DNA of 64,000 bases from Cephalopachus bancanus (taxonomy: Eukaryota; Chordata; Mammalia; Primates; Tarsiidae): contig JAPVLO010000619.1 in NCBI GenBank assembly GCA_027257055.1, forward strand, positions 434,001 through 498,000. The letters run 5' to 3'. The translations under genes were made by a program, and so were the position numbers. The notes beneath the pieces were generated by a model, which ran no database searches, was not told the DNA's origin, and saw only the letters and a list, made by a program, of their open reading frames with translations. This document shows, piece after piece, positions 1 to 12,379 of this stretch; the stretch's first letter is position 1, and each line of letters starts with the position of its first letter.

Positions 1-639
1 CTCTAGCCCCTCCGGTTTGCTCTCATTGCAGGCAAACAGGGTTATTCTTAGTTTGGGTCTGTTCTCTTGACTTGCTGCATGACACGTCTGCCACATGGAA
101 CTGAGTTGTCAGTGTCTGATTCAGCATAGGGGTGGGGTTTTTGTCTCCTGTTTTTGTGAGGTTACCTTAGAAAACAAGGTGGAGGCTGTGTGGAGATGAG
201 CAGGGCAATGCAAATCTTTGTCTGGAAAATGACTGTGGTGGGCGTCTCCTCTTTGGCAGATCCTTTCTCTCCACTCATCAGTGTCCCAGCTGGTCAGCTA
301 TGATGGCAGGCAATGATGGTGTGTGTCCAGCATTAGGCAGTGGGAATCAGTGAGGCAGCTGGTGTGCCACAGGTGGCCTTGGGTGGAGGAGGGAGCTGGG
401 AATTCCTTGTGGCCAGAGCCAAGACCTTCAACAAGAGCAACTGTTCAGCACCTGATAACCACCATAGCAGCAATCCCCTGCAGAGGCCAGAGTGCAATGG
501 AAGAAGTTTGCTGCATGGGACTGGTCACAGCAGCCACCCCCTGTGTTGTGGCAGACGTGGGGTCATGTGGAGCTGCCTTCAGGATTCACCCCTTGTGGAG
601 ATCTTCACTCAACTTGTCCTATCACCATCTTGCCAAGCC
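1..639. other. Unassigned sequence, no gene seen
   Basis: I recognise no gene and no repeat family here. Two overlapping open frames of 115 codons at 323-687 differ only in frame, have no recognisable domain, and look like chance frames in moderately GC-rich DNA. The right edge abuts a transposon lacking its first few hundred bases, so this stretch may be the flank of a deletion. Confidence 0.4.
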
Positions 640-2802
640 TCTATCATTTTCATTATTAGTCTATCTATAATGGTAATCTGTCATTAGTGCTCTTTTGATG
701 CTACTATTGTAATTGTTGTGGGGCAACAAAAATGAACCCATATGATAAAACAAACTTAATTGATAAATATTGCATGTGTTTTGACTGCTCCACTGGTCAA
801 TCATACCTCCATTTCTCTTCCTTCCTCAGGCCTCCCTATTCTCCCAGACAAAATAATAGTAAAATTGAGTGAATTAACCCTACAGTAATCCCTAAATATA
901 CAATGACTCCAAATGATTTTTAAAAGTCTTATATTTCACTATAAATCAAAAGTTGGATGTTATTTAGTTTAGTGAGGAAGGCATATCAAAAGGTGAAAGA
1001 GGCAAAAATCTGAGTCTTTTCCACCAAATAATTAGCCATGCTGTAAATTCAAAGGACAAATACTTGAAAAAAATTGGAAAGATCACTACAGTGAACACAT
1101 GAATGATTTTAAAAAGTCTTATTGCTAATATGGAGAAAGTTTGAGTGGTCTGGATAGAAGATCAAACCAGCCACCACATATCCTTAAGCCAAATCTTAAT
1201 ATAGACTAAGTCTTAATTCTCTTTGTTTCTGTGAAGGCTGAGTGAGGTGAGGAAGTTACATGAAAAAAGTTTAAAGCTAGCAGAGGTTGGTTTAGGAAGT
1301 TTAAGGAAAGAAGCTATCGTCATAATTTAATATTCAAGGTGAAACTACAAGTTCTGATGTAGAAGCTACAGGAAGTTATCTAAAAGTTCTAGGTAAGATT
1401 ATTTAACAACAAAAAAAGATTATTGAATAGATGCTTAATGTAGATAGAACAGTCCTATATTGGAAGTGGGTATTTCTAAGACTTTCATAGCTGGGTAGGA
1501 GAGGTTGATCTGGCTTCAAAGATTCAAAGGACAGGCTGACCCTCTCATTAAGATCCAATGCAGCTAAAGACTTTAAGTTGAAGCCAATGTGCATTTACCA
1601 TTCTCAAAATCCTAGGGTCATTAGGATTTTCTAATTCTGTTCTACCTATGCTCCATAAATGAAATAACAAAGCCTGAATGACAGCACATTTGTTTACATT
1701 CAGTTTACTGAATATTTAGGGGAAAAAAACCCACACTTTCTTTCAAAATATTACTGTTCATTTACACTTTAGTAATCCAAGATCTCTGATGAAGATATAT
1801 GAAAAGATTAATGTTGTCTTCACAGTTGATAACACAGCATTCATTCTGCAGCCAATGTATCAAGAAGTAATTCTGGCTTTCAAGTGTTATTATATAAGAA
1901 ATACAATTCATAAGTCCATAGTTGCCATAGATAGTGATTTCTCTGATGGGTCTAGATCAAGTCCATTGAAGACCTTCTGGAAAAGATTCAACATTCTAGA
2001 TACAATTAATAATATTTGTAATTCATGAGAGGCTGAAAAATATCAACATGAATAGGAATTTGAAAGAAGGAGATTCCAATCCTGTGGATGACTTTGAGGG
2101 GTTCAAGACTTGAGTGGAGGAAGTAAGTGCATATGTGGTGGAGACAGCAAGAGAATGAGAATGAGAAGTGATGCCAGTAATTGCTTCTTATAAATAAAAA
2201 AGAAAGTGATTTCTTGAGCTGAAATATACTCCTGGTGAAGATGCTGTAAACATTGTTGAAATGACAACAAATTATTTGGAAGAATATACAAATCTAGTTG
2301 ACAAAGTAGTGGCAGAGTTGAGAAGATTAAGTTCAGTTGACTCCAACTTTGACAGAAGTTCTACTGTGGTCAAATGCTACCACATAACATCACATGCTAC
2401 AGTGAAATCTTTTATGAACTGAAAAGCTAGCTTATTTAGCAAACTTAATTGTTGTCTAATTTTTAAAAATTGCCACAGCCACCCCAATCTTCAGCAACCA
2501 CCACCCTGATTAGTCAGCCACTATCAAGATTGAAGCAAAACTTTCCATCAGCAAAATGATGATGATTCCACTGTGGCTTAGATAATTATTAGCATTGTTC
2601 AGAACAAAGTATTTTTAAATTAAAATACATACATTGTTTATTGAGATACAGTGCTATTGCACCCTTAGTGTACTATAGTATAAATATAAGTTTTATATTC
2701 ACTAGGAAACCAAAAACTTTATGAGACTTAGTTTATAGTGGTATTTGCTTTATTGTGATTGTCTGCAACTGAACTTACAATATCTCCAAGGTACAGCTTT
2801 AT
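640..2802 (+). mobile_element. Tigger1-like DNA transposon (TcMar-Tigger), 5' truncated
   Basis: The sequence follows the Tigger1 layout in sense orientation: a 5' untranslated part, a long degraded transposase frame, a 3' untranslated part, and a terminal segment at about 2760-2802 that resembles the inverted end of the family. The matching 5' inverted end is not visible, so the left end is missing. The identification rests on recall of the family consensus and was not computed. Frameshifts and stops throughout show it is dead. Confidence 0.88.
887..2592 (+). pseudogene. Degraded Tigger transposase (pogo/DDE type)
   Basis: This is the coding part of the Tigger element, derived from the transposase that cuts and pastes the transposon through a DDE/D catalytic domain. 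The initiator region near 887-905 no longer has a clean ATG. The longest surviving sense fragment is 79 codons at 1789-2028 and includes the residues [10 protein letters not shown] followed by a decayed ILQPM motif, typical of the pogo-type catalytic domain. An antisense frame at 1403-1594 is a shadow. The original C-terminal end lies near 2590. Many indels separate the fragments, so no product is expected. Confidence 0.85.
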
Positions 2803-2809
2803 GATATGT

Positions 2810-3290
2810 TTAATGTAAACTTCATGGAAACTATTAAGAAAAAAAGAAGCACACAAAAGAGAGAAATAGGCCAAAATATAGAAATAGAGAAAAATTCAAA
2901 ATCACAAGGGAAGACTGCAAGAGAAATAAAAAAGAACAAAGGATTTTGAAAATAAAAGGGTTTTGAAGACAAACAAAAAAGAAAATCACCAGAAGACAAA
3001 TAACAAAATTGCAATAGTAGGTTCTTACCCATCAATAATAAATAATAATCTTGAATGTAAATAAAATATGTGCTTCTATAAAAAAGACATCCACTAGCTG
3101 AATCAAAATAAACACAAACTATCTACAAGAAACTCACTATAACTTTAAGGACACATATAAGCTTAAAGTCAAGGGAGATAAAAAATATTTTACATATATC
3201 AAAACCAGAAGATCACAGAGGTGGCTACATTTGCATTCAACAAAATAGACTTCAAGTCAAATGCTATCCAATGCAGGAGGAAAGCATCCA
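2810..3290 (+). mobile_element. L1 fragment (start of ORF2 region)
   Basis: A purine-rich stretch resembles the L1 junction between ORF1 and ORF2 and the first ORF2 codons, including a decayed copy of the start near 3010-3050 and the segment on tracts of oligopyrimidine-poor sequence that follows. The similar segment occurs again at about 4860-5150, so this is either a separate truncated L1 copy or a partial duplication of the larger L1 downstream. Confidence 0.7.
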
Positions 3291-3299
3291 CGGAGGCTT

Positions 3300-4860
3300 G
3301 GTATTAAGTTACTAGATGGCATCTCCTACAGTATGGGGCTAGAAGCAAACTGAAGAGACTATCAGAATATCTTTGACTGCCAAATTCAGAACTGAGAAGT
3401 AAACCAAGTAGACCTTGGGGCATGAGAGAGAAGTAAATGCCACTCCTACCAGCCAAGACTTTGACACTGGAACTGCCCCTCCGTCCTCATGCTGAATATT
3501 CATGCAGTAGTGATTGCCCCTTACTCAGGCATTTTGCTAAGGGCTAGAGGACTCCCAGTCATATCCATCAGGGCTGCTGTTTGCACCTGCTCTTGTGGGA
3601 CCTCACTACAGTCTTGCCCAGTTCAGAGAGACACAGTTTCACTGCCCCCTCTTTGAGTAGAAGCATGAGACCTAGGCCATCCCTGGAGGGTTTCACAGTC
3701 CAATCCACTATCCAAGAAAACACAGTACTTTCCCCAGTTAATAAAGGTCAGGCATAAATCCTACCACCACCACCACAGCTAGCTCTTACCTGCAAACTCC
3801 ACCTGCTGGCCTGTAGGACATCACATCCATCTTCTTTAAAACAACTGCTACACAAAAGCATATTACTTGGGAACAAAAAAGACCTTTTCAGAATAATTGC
3901 TAGCCAATTTGTCAACATCATTCCAACTGCCCAGGACGTCATAAGCCCACTCAGTCAGTATGCAGCAACTACAGCTGTCATTTGAGAAAGTCACCACACT
4001 AAGGCCAAGTATAGCAACAAAATAATGCATACTTTTCACCATAGCATGCTTTCAAAAGCAAAGTCAAGCAACCCCACTCAACATACATTATAGTTAAATC
4101 TTTTTTTAAATGTTCAAAAAATTTAAATAAATTAATTAAATTAATAAAAAAGAAAAAGTGTTTCCCAATGAAAATAAATTAAAAATAAGAAGTGATAGTT
4201 GATATAGCTATACACAAATTAAGGCAAAGGTATAGAAAACATGAAAAAGCACAGTAATATGGCACCCATACACAAAAATTTTCAAGCAATATATCCAAGC
4301 TAAAAAAAAATCCTCAAAATGCAAGGTAAAAATTCAAATTATTTTTTTTAGAAAGAGTCCCACTTGAGTGCAGAAATGTGATCATACTTCACCACAGGCT
4401 CAAACTCCTGGGCTCAAGGAATCCTCTTCCCTCAGCCTCTGAGTAGCTAGGACTACAGATGCAAGTCATCACATGCATATTTTTTTTAATAGATATAGGA
4501 TCTCACTTTGTTGCTCAGGATGGTCTCAAACTCCTGGCCTAAAGAAATCCTCCTGTCTTAGCTTCCCAAAGTACTGAGATAACATGTGTGAACACCTGTG
4601 ATGCCCAACACGTTGCTATTTAATGACTTTCAAGGAAATGGAGAGAAATCTGGAAGCCCATAGAAAGGACCAAAAAACCAATCCAGGGTATGATTGAGAA
4701 ATTTATAAATTAGATAGATAACTTAAAGACAAAAACAGAGAACAGAGTCTAGTCAACTATAAAAGTAAACCATTAGACAGGTAGTGGACTTCTCAGCAGA
4801 AACTTAGCAGGCCAGAATAGGAGAAAATGGCATATTCACAGTGCTGAAAGGAAAAAAAAG
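3300..4860 (+). mobile_element. Probable old L1 5' region and ORF1 remnant
   Basis: The GC-richer part (3300-3990) followed by A-rich sequence with weak resemblance to L1 ORF1 (about 4200-4340 and 4620-4860) fits the 5' half of an old L1M-type element in the same orientation as the ORF2 remnant downstream. An antisense Alu interrupts it. The 5' untranslated part of old L1 families varies greatly, so that portion is inferred from position more than from sequence. Confidence 0.5.
4341..4610 (-). mobile_element. Old Alu (AluJ-type), antisense
   Basis: A T-rich head is followed by the reverse complement of a dimeric Alu: a diverged internal promoter region, a middle T-rich linker at about 4480-4490, and a second arm ending in a degraded GC-rich start. 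Divergence is high, which suits the J subfamily or an older one. It lies inside the presumed L1 ORF1 region. Confidence 0.8.
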
Positions 4861-6769
4861 AAACGATTCCTCTATATATTGCTTACAAGAAGCTCGCCTT
4901 ACTATAAAGACACATATATACTGATAGAAAAGGGATGGAAAAAGATATGACATACATATGGAAAAAAATGCAAGCAAAAGTAGCTACACTTATTACAGAA
5001 ACAAACAGACTTTAAGTTAAAAAAATAGTAAAAAAGACAAAGAAAGCCATTATATGATGACAAGGGGCATAATTCAGCAGGAAAATATAACACTTCTAAA
5101 TATATTTGTACATAACACTGAAGCACCAGATTTATTTATTTTTAATTACTAGACCTAAAGCGAGAGATAGTTATACAATAATAGCAAGGAACTCCAAGAT
5201 ACCACTCTTAGCATTAGACAGATCATCAAGACTGGAAATAAATAAAGAAGTATAAGCATAGATTGAACGTTAGACAAAATGGACACAACAGACATTTACA
5301 GAACACTCCACTCAACAATTGCAGAATACACATTCTTATCATCAACACATGGAACATTTTCCAAGATTGACCACATGTTCATATTTTAGGAGCAAAGCAA
5401 ATCACAACAATTTTTTAAAATTAAAATAATATCAATTATCTTCTCAGACCACAGTGGAATGAAACTAGAGATCAATACAAAAGGAACCTTGATAACCATA
5501 CAAATACATAGAATTTAAGTAATGTGTTCCTGTACACTATTGAGTAAATGAAGAAATTAAGACAAAAATTAAAAATTTTCTGAAACAAAAATGAAAACAC
5601 AGCATTCCAAAACTTCTGGGGGCAAAAGAAGTCCTGGGAGGAAACTGTTTATAGCATTAAATATATACATTTTTAAAGTAAAAAAAAAATACAAACAAAT
5701 AGCCTAACTTTACACATCAAGAAGCTAGAATGGTAATAACAAACCAAAACCCAAAGTAGCAGAAGAAATGAAGCAGTAAAGATCAGAACAAAACTAAATC
5801 AAATAAGAGACCAAAAGAATACAAAGAATCAACGAAGCTGATACAAAGTCAATTCCTCACAAAAAGGTAAACAAAATTGATAAAACAACATAGCTAGACT
5901 AATTAAGAAAAGAGGAGAGATTATCCAAATAAACAACATCAGAAATGAAAAAAGAGACACTATAAGTGACACCACAGAAGTACAAAAGATCATCAGAAAC
6001 AATTATGAAGTATACATTAGCAAAATAGAAAACCAAGAGGAAGTAGATAAATTCCAGCAGCTACGGCCTCCCAAGGTTGAACCAGACTGCAATACAAAAT
6101 ATTAACAAATCAGTGGTGAAGTTGAGTGAAAAGCCTAGGACTGAATGGATTCACAGCTGAATTCTACCAAACTTACAAAGAAAAGTAAAACCAATTATAT
6201 TGAAACTGCTCCCAAATTTGAGAGAGTAGAAATTCTCCATAAGTCATTCTATGAGGACAATATAACCCTGGATAACAAAAGCACACAAGAGCACAACAAC
6301 AACAGCAAAGTAAAGACCAATATTTCTGATGAATATAGATGAAAAAATCCTTAGAAAATACTAGAAAACCAAATACAACAGCAGCACATCTAAAAGATAA
6401 TATATCATGATCAGGTGAATTTTATGCCAGGGATGTAGCTGGTCAACATATACAAATCAACAAATGTAATACATCACATAATCACATAAAGGACAAAAAC
6501 CATATGATCATCTCAGTAGACTCAGATATAGCATTTGATTATCTTCAACACCACTACATGATTAAAGTGTTCAACAAAGTAGGCATTGAAAGAACATTTC
6601 TTCAAATTATAAAGTCTATATACAATACACCCACAGAAATTTGAAAGCATACCTTACATAAACTGGAACAAGCCAACTTTTACCACTTCTGTTCAACATA
6701 TTATTGGATGTCTAAGACAGAGAAATCGGGTAAGAGGAAGAAATAAAAGGAATTCAAACTGGAAAATAG

Positions 6770-7076
6770 AAGCCGGGCTCGGTGGCTCAGCCTGTAATCC
6801 CGCGCCTTTGGGAGGCTGAGGTAAGTAGACTGCCTGAGCCCACGGGTTCGAGACCCGCCTGGGCAGGCGAGACCTCATCTCTACAATAAAATCAAAAAAT
6901 TAGCCAGGCATGGTAGCGCACGCCTGTAACTCCAGCTACTCGGAAGGCTGAGGCGGAAGGATCGCCTGAGCCCAGCAGGTCGAGGCTGCGGTGGCTGGGA
7001 GCGGCCACTGCACTCCAGTCTGGGCAACAGAATGAGAATCCAACTCAAAAACAAACAAACAAACAAACAAACAAAA
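6770..7076 (+). mobile_element. AluJ-type element with target duplication
   Basis: A full dimeric Alu in sense orientation ends in a tail of repeated CAAA units. A 13-bp direct repeat (aactggaaaatag) flanks it at about 6757-6769 and 7077-7089, the mark of L1-mediated insertion. The left arm lacks a few bases in the A-box region. The host sequence is L1 ORF2 DNA, so the Alu is younger than that L1. Confidence 0.93.
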
Positions 7077-7457
7077 AACTGGAAAATAGGAAGTCATATT
7101 ATATCTCCTGACTGATGATGTAATCTTATATCTACAAAAATCTAAGGCCTCCATCAAAAATCACAAATAATTCAAAGTTGAATTTAGTAAAGTTTCAGGA
7201 TATGTAATCAATGTACCAAAAAACACCATTTCAACACATCAATAACAATCTATCAGAGAACTAAATCAAGAAGGAAATCTCATTTACATTAGCTACCAGA
7301 AAATTAAAAATCCTTAAAATACATTTCATTAAGTGAAAGATTTTTACAAGGAAAACCACAAAAACTAATAAAATAAATTGTAGATGATACCAGCAAAAAG
7401 GAAAACATCCCATTTTCATGGGTAGTAAGTACTAATATTAAAATAACCATATTTCCT

Positions 7458-8880
7458 TGCCAGAGTCCAACTCCAGCAGAGTCGAGAGATCCCCGAAGAT
7501 GGAGTCGGCATCAGTGTTTGAGGGGAAAGGGAGAGAGAGACTTTGGACAACTGTTCTGAGAGAGCAGATGCCATTTATTGTGAGTTAGCAGCAAGTCTAT
7601 ATTTCTATCTACAAGGAACTAATTTCTGCAAGTTATCATTACAAAGCAAGTTAAAATCATCATTACAAAACAAATCACTTACAACAAATTACATGGATTT
7701 TTTGTGATGTTAAAACGATGTTTAAGTTTAAATATTCTTCTCCGTGCTTGGCTAATGTTCTCTCTAAGGGCGGAGACTATCTCCACCCCAAAACAATGCC
7801 ATTCCAAACAATGATGTTATCTTGAAGTAAGAACAGTCCCCGCAATCCATTAATATAAGACCTTAAAATTATGAACTTAAAAACTCATATAAAATTATAA
7901 AACGTCTCATTAAACAACTTTAAAACAAAACTTATGTCCCAAATTAATTAACACATATTATGATCTTTCTAACAATTCGAATCCTTTACAAACTTAACTT
8001 CCTTATTCAAATTATCAAGGGAAATAGGTTATTTCCATAATAAAGTCTCTGGGGGCCAGAACAACAGTTTCTGGCCCAAGACTTTGGAGCAGTCTTTGTG
8101 TGGAGCACTTCCATCTTTGCAGAAGAATGTGCACCTGGAGACTCTTCTGAAGCACCTTGCAAGGAGTTTCTTTTTCAAGGCCTTCTGGTCTTTCAAGCCC
8201 CTTGGTAGTTTCCTCTTGTTAGAATTCCTTCATTGTCTTCCTATTTGGAGCATCTTATTCCTAAGGAGAACAGCTTAGAAGAAACTTTGAGTGATGTTAT
8301 TCAGGCCTAAGAGTAGTTTCAGTTGTTAGATAAAATCTGTTTCACTTACTTAAATTCTACATCTGAACCCTTTGATTTCTTATATACTAAAACTTTAATA
8401 TATATCCCAAACCCCTAAAAACAAACTTATAAATCACCTACATATACCTTAATATAAACTTTCATTACATTGAAATCTTATGTCTTATATCCAAACACCA
8501 TAACTACAACTACAAATAATAAGTAAAATATTCAAAACAATTCTTTGCTTAAACAAAATCAGAAACTTCTTTTTATCAGATATTAGTAACAAATCCTAAC
8601 CCTAAATACCAGATCTGCAACCCACAATTAAGTGAAAGAAAGTCCTTTAAACATGCCTCAGAGTCACCACAGGGACAGGCCAAACAACGTAGTGGGAAGT
8701 GGAAAGATGGACAATGAGTTTCCAGTAGCTGAAAATACTTTGCATAAACATGCTGTTTTCTTCTTTCACATAACAGCAAAGGCAAAAGATGGCAGGGTCT
8801 CAGTTTCCCAGACTTGCCCTGTGGCCCAGAGTCACCAGGACCCTGTCAATCAGGTGGGCCTCCAAGGCTGGCTCCCAACA
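7458..8880 (-). mobile_element. Solo LTR, class II ERV-type, antisense
   Basis: The element begins TG and ends CA on the plus strand and is flanked by the identical 6-bp repeat tttcct at 7452-7457 and 8881-8886. A 6-bp duplication is typical of class II (ERVK-type) proviruses. L1 sequence continues on both sides, which confirms an insertion. The reverse complement of its right end matches the left end of the LTR at 62032 (tgttgggagccagcc against tattgggagccagcc), and both share an internal stretch tatgtaggtgatttataa, so they belong to one family. The length of 1423 bp and the AT-rich middle recall MER11-type LTRs, but I cannot name the family with confidence. No internal proviral sequence is present. 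Confidence 0.85.
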
Positions 8881-9028
8881 TTTCCTAGAGGAATCTATAG
8901 ATTTAATGCAATTTCTCCCAAAATACAAATGTCATTTTTCAAAGAATTAGAAAAAAATTTCTAAAATGTAGCATAAAACAGTTAATATAGCCAAAACATT
9001 CTTAAGCAAAAAGAACAAGTTCAGTATG

Positions 9029-10879
9029 GGTGTGATTCACTGAGGAAGAGTGGAGCATGAGATTTGGGAAGGAGGAAGTTTCTTGGACAGATGTGTTGTG
9101 TGAGAGAGAAAAAAAACATAAGCAGGGAATACTGCATTTTCAGATGTCTGGTTGATAGTGATCAGACAGATACTTTTTGATATCCTTAGATAAAAATATA
9201 CCCTGGGATTAGTTTTAATTGCATCTGGTTGTTGAAGTGTGTTCCTTTGCGTGGATGAACCCATTGACACTGGGTCATGTAGGGTTCTGGGATGTCCTGA
9301 GTTTACATGTTTAACTGTAAGGCTGAAATTGAAGCTTTGAGAAGAGTTAAACAGGGAAGTGAGGGTGACATCGCTTCCTCCTTGACCTTGTTATTGGAAA
9401 CACATATTATGGCTCTACCTCTCTTAATAAATTTTAAAAATCAGAGTATGTTGAAAACTACTAAATACCAAGTAGCATCATGGTTTCTGTAGTCATATGT
9501 ATCTACAGAAGGCGCTCTGATTCACACATTTTTTATACACATTCTTATTTAATCCTTACATAAACTCTCAGGGGTAAATATAAAATGCCCATTTGCAAAC
9601 ACACAAACTGATGCCTACTGCCATCAACTTTCTTGTTTGTAGTCATAAAGCAAATAATACACATCTACACTCTGAGTAGGATTTTAAATTTTTTAACAGG
9701 GAAGACGAAGAAAGAAGGAGGGATACTGAAAGTGGAAATTAATTTCTTTAGCAGAGGTGGGAATTCAACACAAGCCATGGGGCTTTTCAGGTTTCACTTG
9801 CCGGTTCATTTGGAGGTTTATCCACAACTTGGTGGCTTTCAGCCCTTTGTTGAAAGCATGAGAAAGACAGCTGAGAAACAGAGATGCTGCCCTTTCTGTG
9901 GCACCTCCTCCTTCATGAAAGCCTCAGATGGCCAGTGGTCTCCTCCACTTCCCCATCCCCTTTTTTGGACCCAACAAAAAAACAGTGAGGAGGCAGTGCC
10001 TGTCATCTGTCCTTGGCAATCAAGGTCCAGGTAGAGGCAGGACAAGGAAGACATCTGCATGGCACTGCCAGTCTTGACATTTCCTCTAAGAACCTGCAAG
10101 ATAATTCACACCATTAAATCATCCACCATCAGATGCAGTGACTATCATTTTTCTGTGTGATCATCTTGCCGGCTGAACATTAGCATCTCAATAGCCATGA
10201 CACTCTAATTTTTCTTTGTTGGAGACAACAAAAACAAAGGTAATGAGCAGGAGGGACTGAGTCTGGAGGAGTCTCTTGGGCTTCAATACATCTAAAGAAG
10301 ATCCAAAGAAAGCAGTGATTACCAGCTAATTTGCTGCCTGCATTATGTTAAGTGTCCAGTCGTCCACACAAATAGCAATTGCTTTATGCCAGAAATCTTT
10401 GTCCTGAATCTCTCTTATTGGTAAATTTTGTATTTAAAAAAGACTAAAAAATGTTATTCAATTTAAAGGTTAGACTATCAGGATACTGGTAAAAGATACA
10501 AGACAGACACATGCCCAAGAGGTGATTTTCCTTTTCAATTACAATTATTGAAAAAGTCAAGAAGGTCTTTTAAAAAAATTACAGTTAAGAGGTGCAGGAC
10601 CCAAGCCTTCAGCTGGAGGATGACACAACTCTGCTTCTAGCAACATGTTTGGTTCTCTGGTAAGGAAGCTAAGGGGAGCTGAGGGAGGGGGCATAGGTGA
10701 AAAGAAGCTGATGCATTTGGCCACTTCTGAATCTTCACAGGTGAGTGAGATGGATGCTTGAGACTGTCCCTCCCCATGTATGCATACTACTCCTTTCCCA
10801 GTCAACTCAGCTGCTTCATTGACACCCTCTTCCTCTTTCAGTCTGGATCTCTGGCGCTAAAGACATTTGTATGATATTC
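9029..10879. other. Intergenic or intronic sequence, no gene seen
   Basis: The stretch has mixed composition with no recognisable coding signal. Open frames of up to 133 codons at 9633-10099 lie opposite each other and have no domain. A faint antisense MIR covers about 9530-9620. Confidence 0.5.
9530..9620 (-). mobile_element. MIR fragment, antisense
   Basis: The order of a diverged 'catttaatcctcacaacaac'-like segment, then 'gaggt', then a 'cccattt' segment is that of the central MIR core read in reverse. It is short and diverged. Confidence 0.5.
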
Positions 10880-11000
10880 CTTCTTTCATTCTTCATTCAT
10901 TCTACAAATATTTAAGAAGCATCTTCTATGTGGCAGACACTGGGCCTGAGAATTCACAGCATAATTATGAAATAAAAACTGAAATTATGATAGACAAACA
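10880..11000 (-). mobile_element. L2 3'-end fragment, antisense
   Basis: The run of ttcattcattct, acaaatattt, and a gtggcagacactgggc-like block is the reverse complement of the conserved L2 LINE 3' end. Confidence 0.65.
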
Positions 11001-11109
11001 AATGGAACATGGGCATCAAAATCAGAGAGATCAGAATGGAAAATTCTACAACCCCCCCCTCCTTGTCTTGGACAAATATATTAAAATCTTACAAAATAGA
11101 GTGCTGGAG

Positions 11110-11218
11110 AGAGAAGACTGCTGGTATCTACCTCAGAGAGTTGTGCAAAGGATTAATTAATATATCTAAAGCAACTAGCATAGAGCTTGTCACCAGTAAA
11201 TGCTCAGTAATGGCACAC
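11110..11218 (+). mobile_element. MIR fragment
   Basis: The segment with acctcagagagttgtgcaaa, ggattaatt, and gtaaatgctcagtaatggc follows the right half of MIR in sense orientation. Confidence 0.6.
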
Positions 11219-11934
11219 TGATTGTGCCCTTATTCATAATTCACAGTTGGTACCTGAGACTTTCTTCTCCTCCAGGGATGCATCTGATCCACAACCATCA
11301 GGGCATCAGGCCCACTAGACCAATAGCAAGAGATACTTGCTTGTCCCAAGTAAGATCCAAATCTGTGATCTTCTTGACACAAGGAGTCTGGGAGGAAGGA
11401 TGAAGAACGAAGACAGTAACATGCATAGTGAGTCAGGGGGAATTTGGTTTTTTTTCCAAGAGAAGGCAACAGGGATGGGCAAGAGGCTCTTCTGTGCCAG
11501 ATACCATGTTAGGCATTTTGTACAGATTAATTTGCAGGCAAGTGCATGGAATGGGAATCTCCACCCCATCTAATCTCACAACTCCCAGTGAACATTTATT
11601 TGAGGTCAGAAAGACAAATAAAAAATTGTAATTTGTCAGAGACCCTGAAGAGTGCTAAGCCAAGACCACCAAGATATGTTCATTTCTGAGAATGTATGGC
11701 AGGGTCATTGATTCCTAAAAGGAATGAAGATTTGTGTTGTAAACTGTAAACTAACAATAAACTGTAAACTAACAATTATCCAACATCCCCTGAAGACAGG
11801 GCTTTGATACAAAGATCAGTTTATCCTCCAACACCTCCCCCCACTGAGTGGGAAACGCTGATAATTTAATCTTGTGTTCTCCATGTGTTACATGCCAGTG
11901 TTGAGGTGGATATTTTACTTTTCTTGACTGATGA
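11219..11934. other. No gene seen
   Basis: Overlapping open frames at 11230-11631 on both strands lack domains. Two adjacent copies of a 20-bp phrase, aaactgtaaactaacaat, at about 11740-11780 form a small local duplication. Confidence 0.45.
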
Positions 11935-12062
11935 CCTCCAATGTTGAATGTAACTTACTTTATTTCTTTGAGCATGCTATATCCTTTGTAAAATGGGGAT
12001 TGTAACATCTGACAGGGCTGTTGTAAGACTTAATTTAGACAACACAATTTAAATACCCACAC
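11935..12062 (+). mobile_element. MIR fragment, first of a duplicated pair
   Basis: The block contains the MIR motif tgtaaaatggggatt followed by gggctgttgtaagac. Beyond the MIR core it also shares an unusual phrase ending atttaaataccca with the copy near 12320. Confidence 0.65.
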
Positions 12063-12204
12063 AAACGTTCACCGGGAGTTGTTGAGATTAGATGGGGTGG
12101 AGATTCCCATGGGCATGATTGTGAAGGAGAGAAGGAGAATGTTGGTCTATGATTATTGGAGAGCCTAGGCATGGTTTGTATTCTACACTTTGCCTATGAT
12201 GAGC

Positions 12205-12330
12205 TATGTAACCTTTGGCAAATTACTTTATTTCTTTATATCCTCTGTAAAATGGATATTATAACCTCTGATAGCATTGTTATAATGGTTAATTTATATA
12301 ACATGATTTAAATACCAAGCTGAACAACCG
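12205..12330 (+). mobile_element. MIR fragment, second of a duplicated pair
   Basis: The MIR order is clear here: tatgtaacctttggcaaatt, then tctgtaaaatgg, then attgttataatgg. It parallels 11935-12062 at a distance of about 255 bp, including flanking bases that are not MIR consensus. Confidence 0.7.
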
Positions 12331-12379
12331 CCATCTATTGGAGACTACATTGGTATTAGTTTCCTGACACAGAATACAG

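Larger units (their letters stand above)
4860..9028 (+). mobile_element. L1 ORF2-region remnant, interrupted by Alu and LTR
   Basis: This long A-rich stretch follows the order of L1 ORF2: endonuclease part near 5000-5500, reverse transcriptase part near 6060-6760 and 7160-7450, and continuation at 8887-9028 after an LTR insertion. The surviving sense fragment at 6145-6342 (65 codons) is the piece just before the reverse transcriptase core. Homology stops near 9028 with no 3' untranslated part or poly(A), so the 3' end was lost. No frame is intact. An AluJ (6770-7076) and a solo LTR (7458-8880) split it. Confidence 0.85.

Noticed and set aside
7458..8880. Complete provirus
   Set aside because: Only LTR sequence lies between the 6-bp target duplications. 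No internal retroviral region is present.
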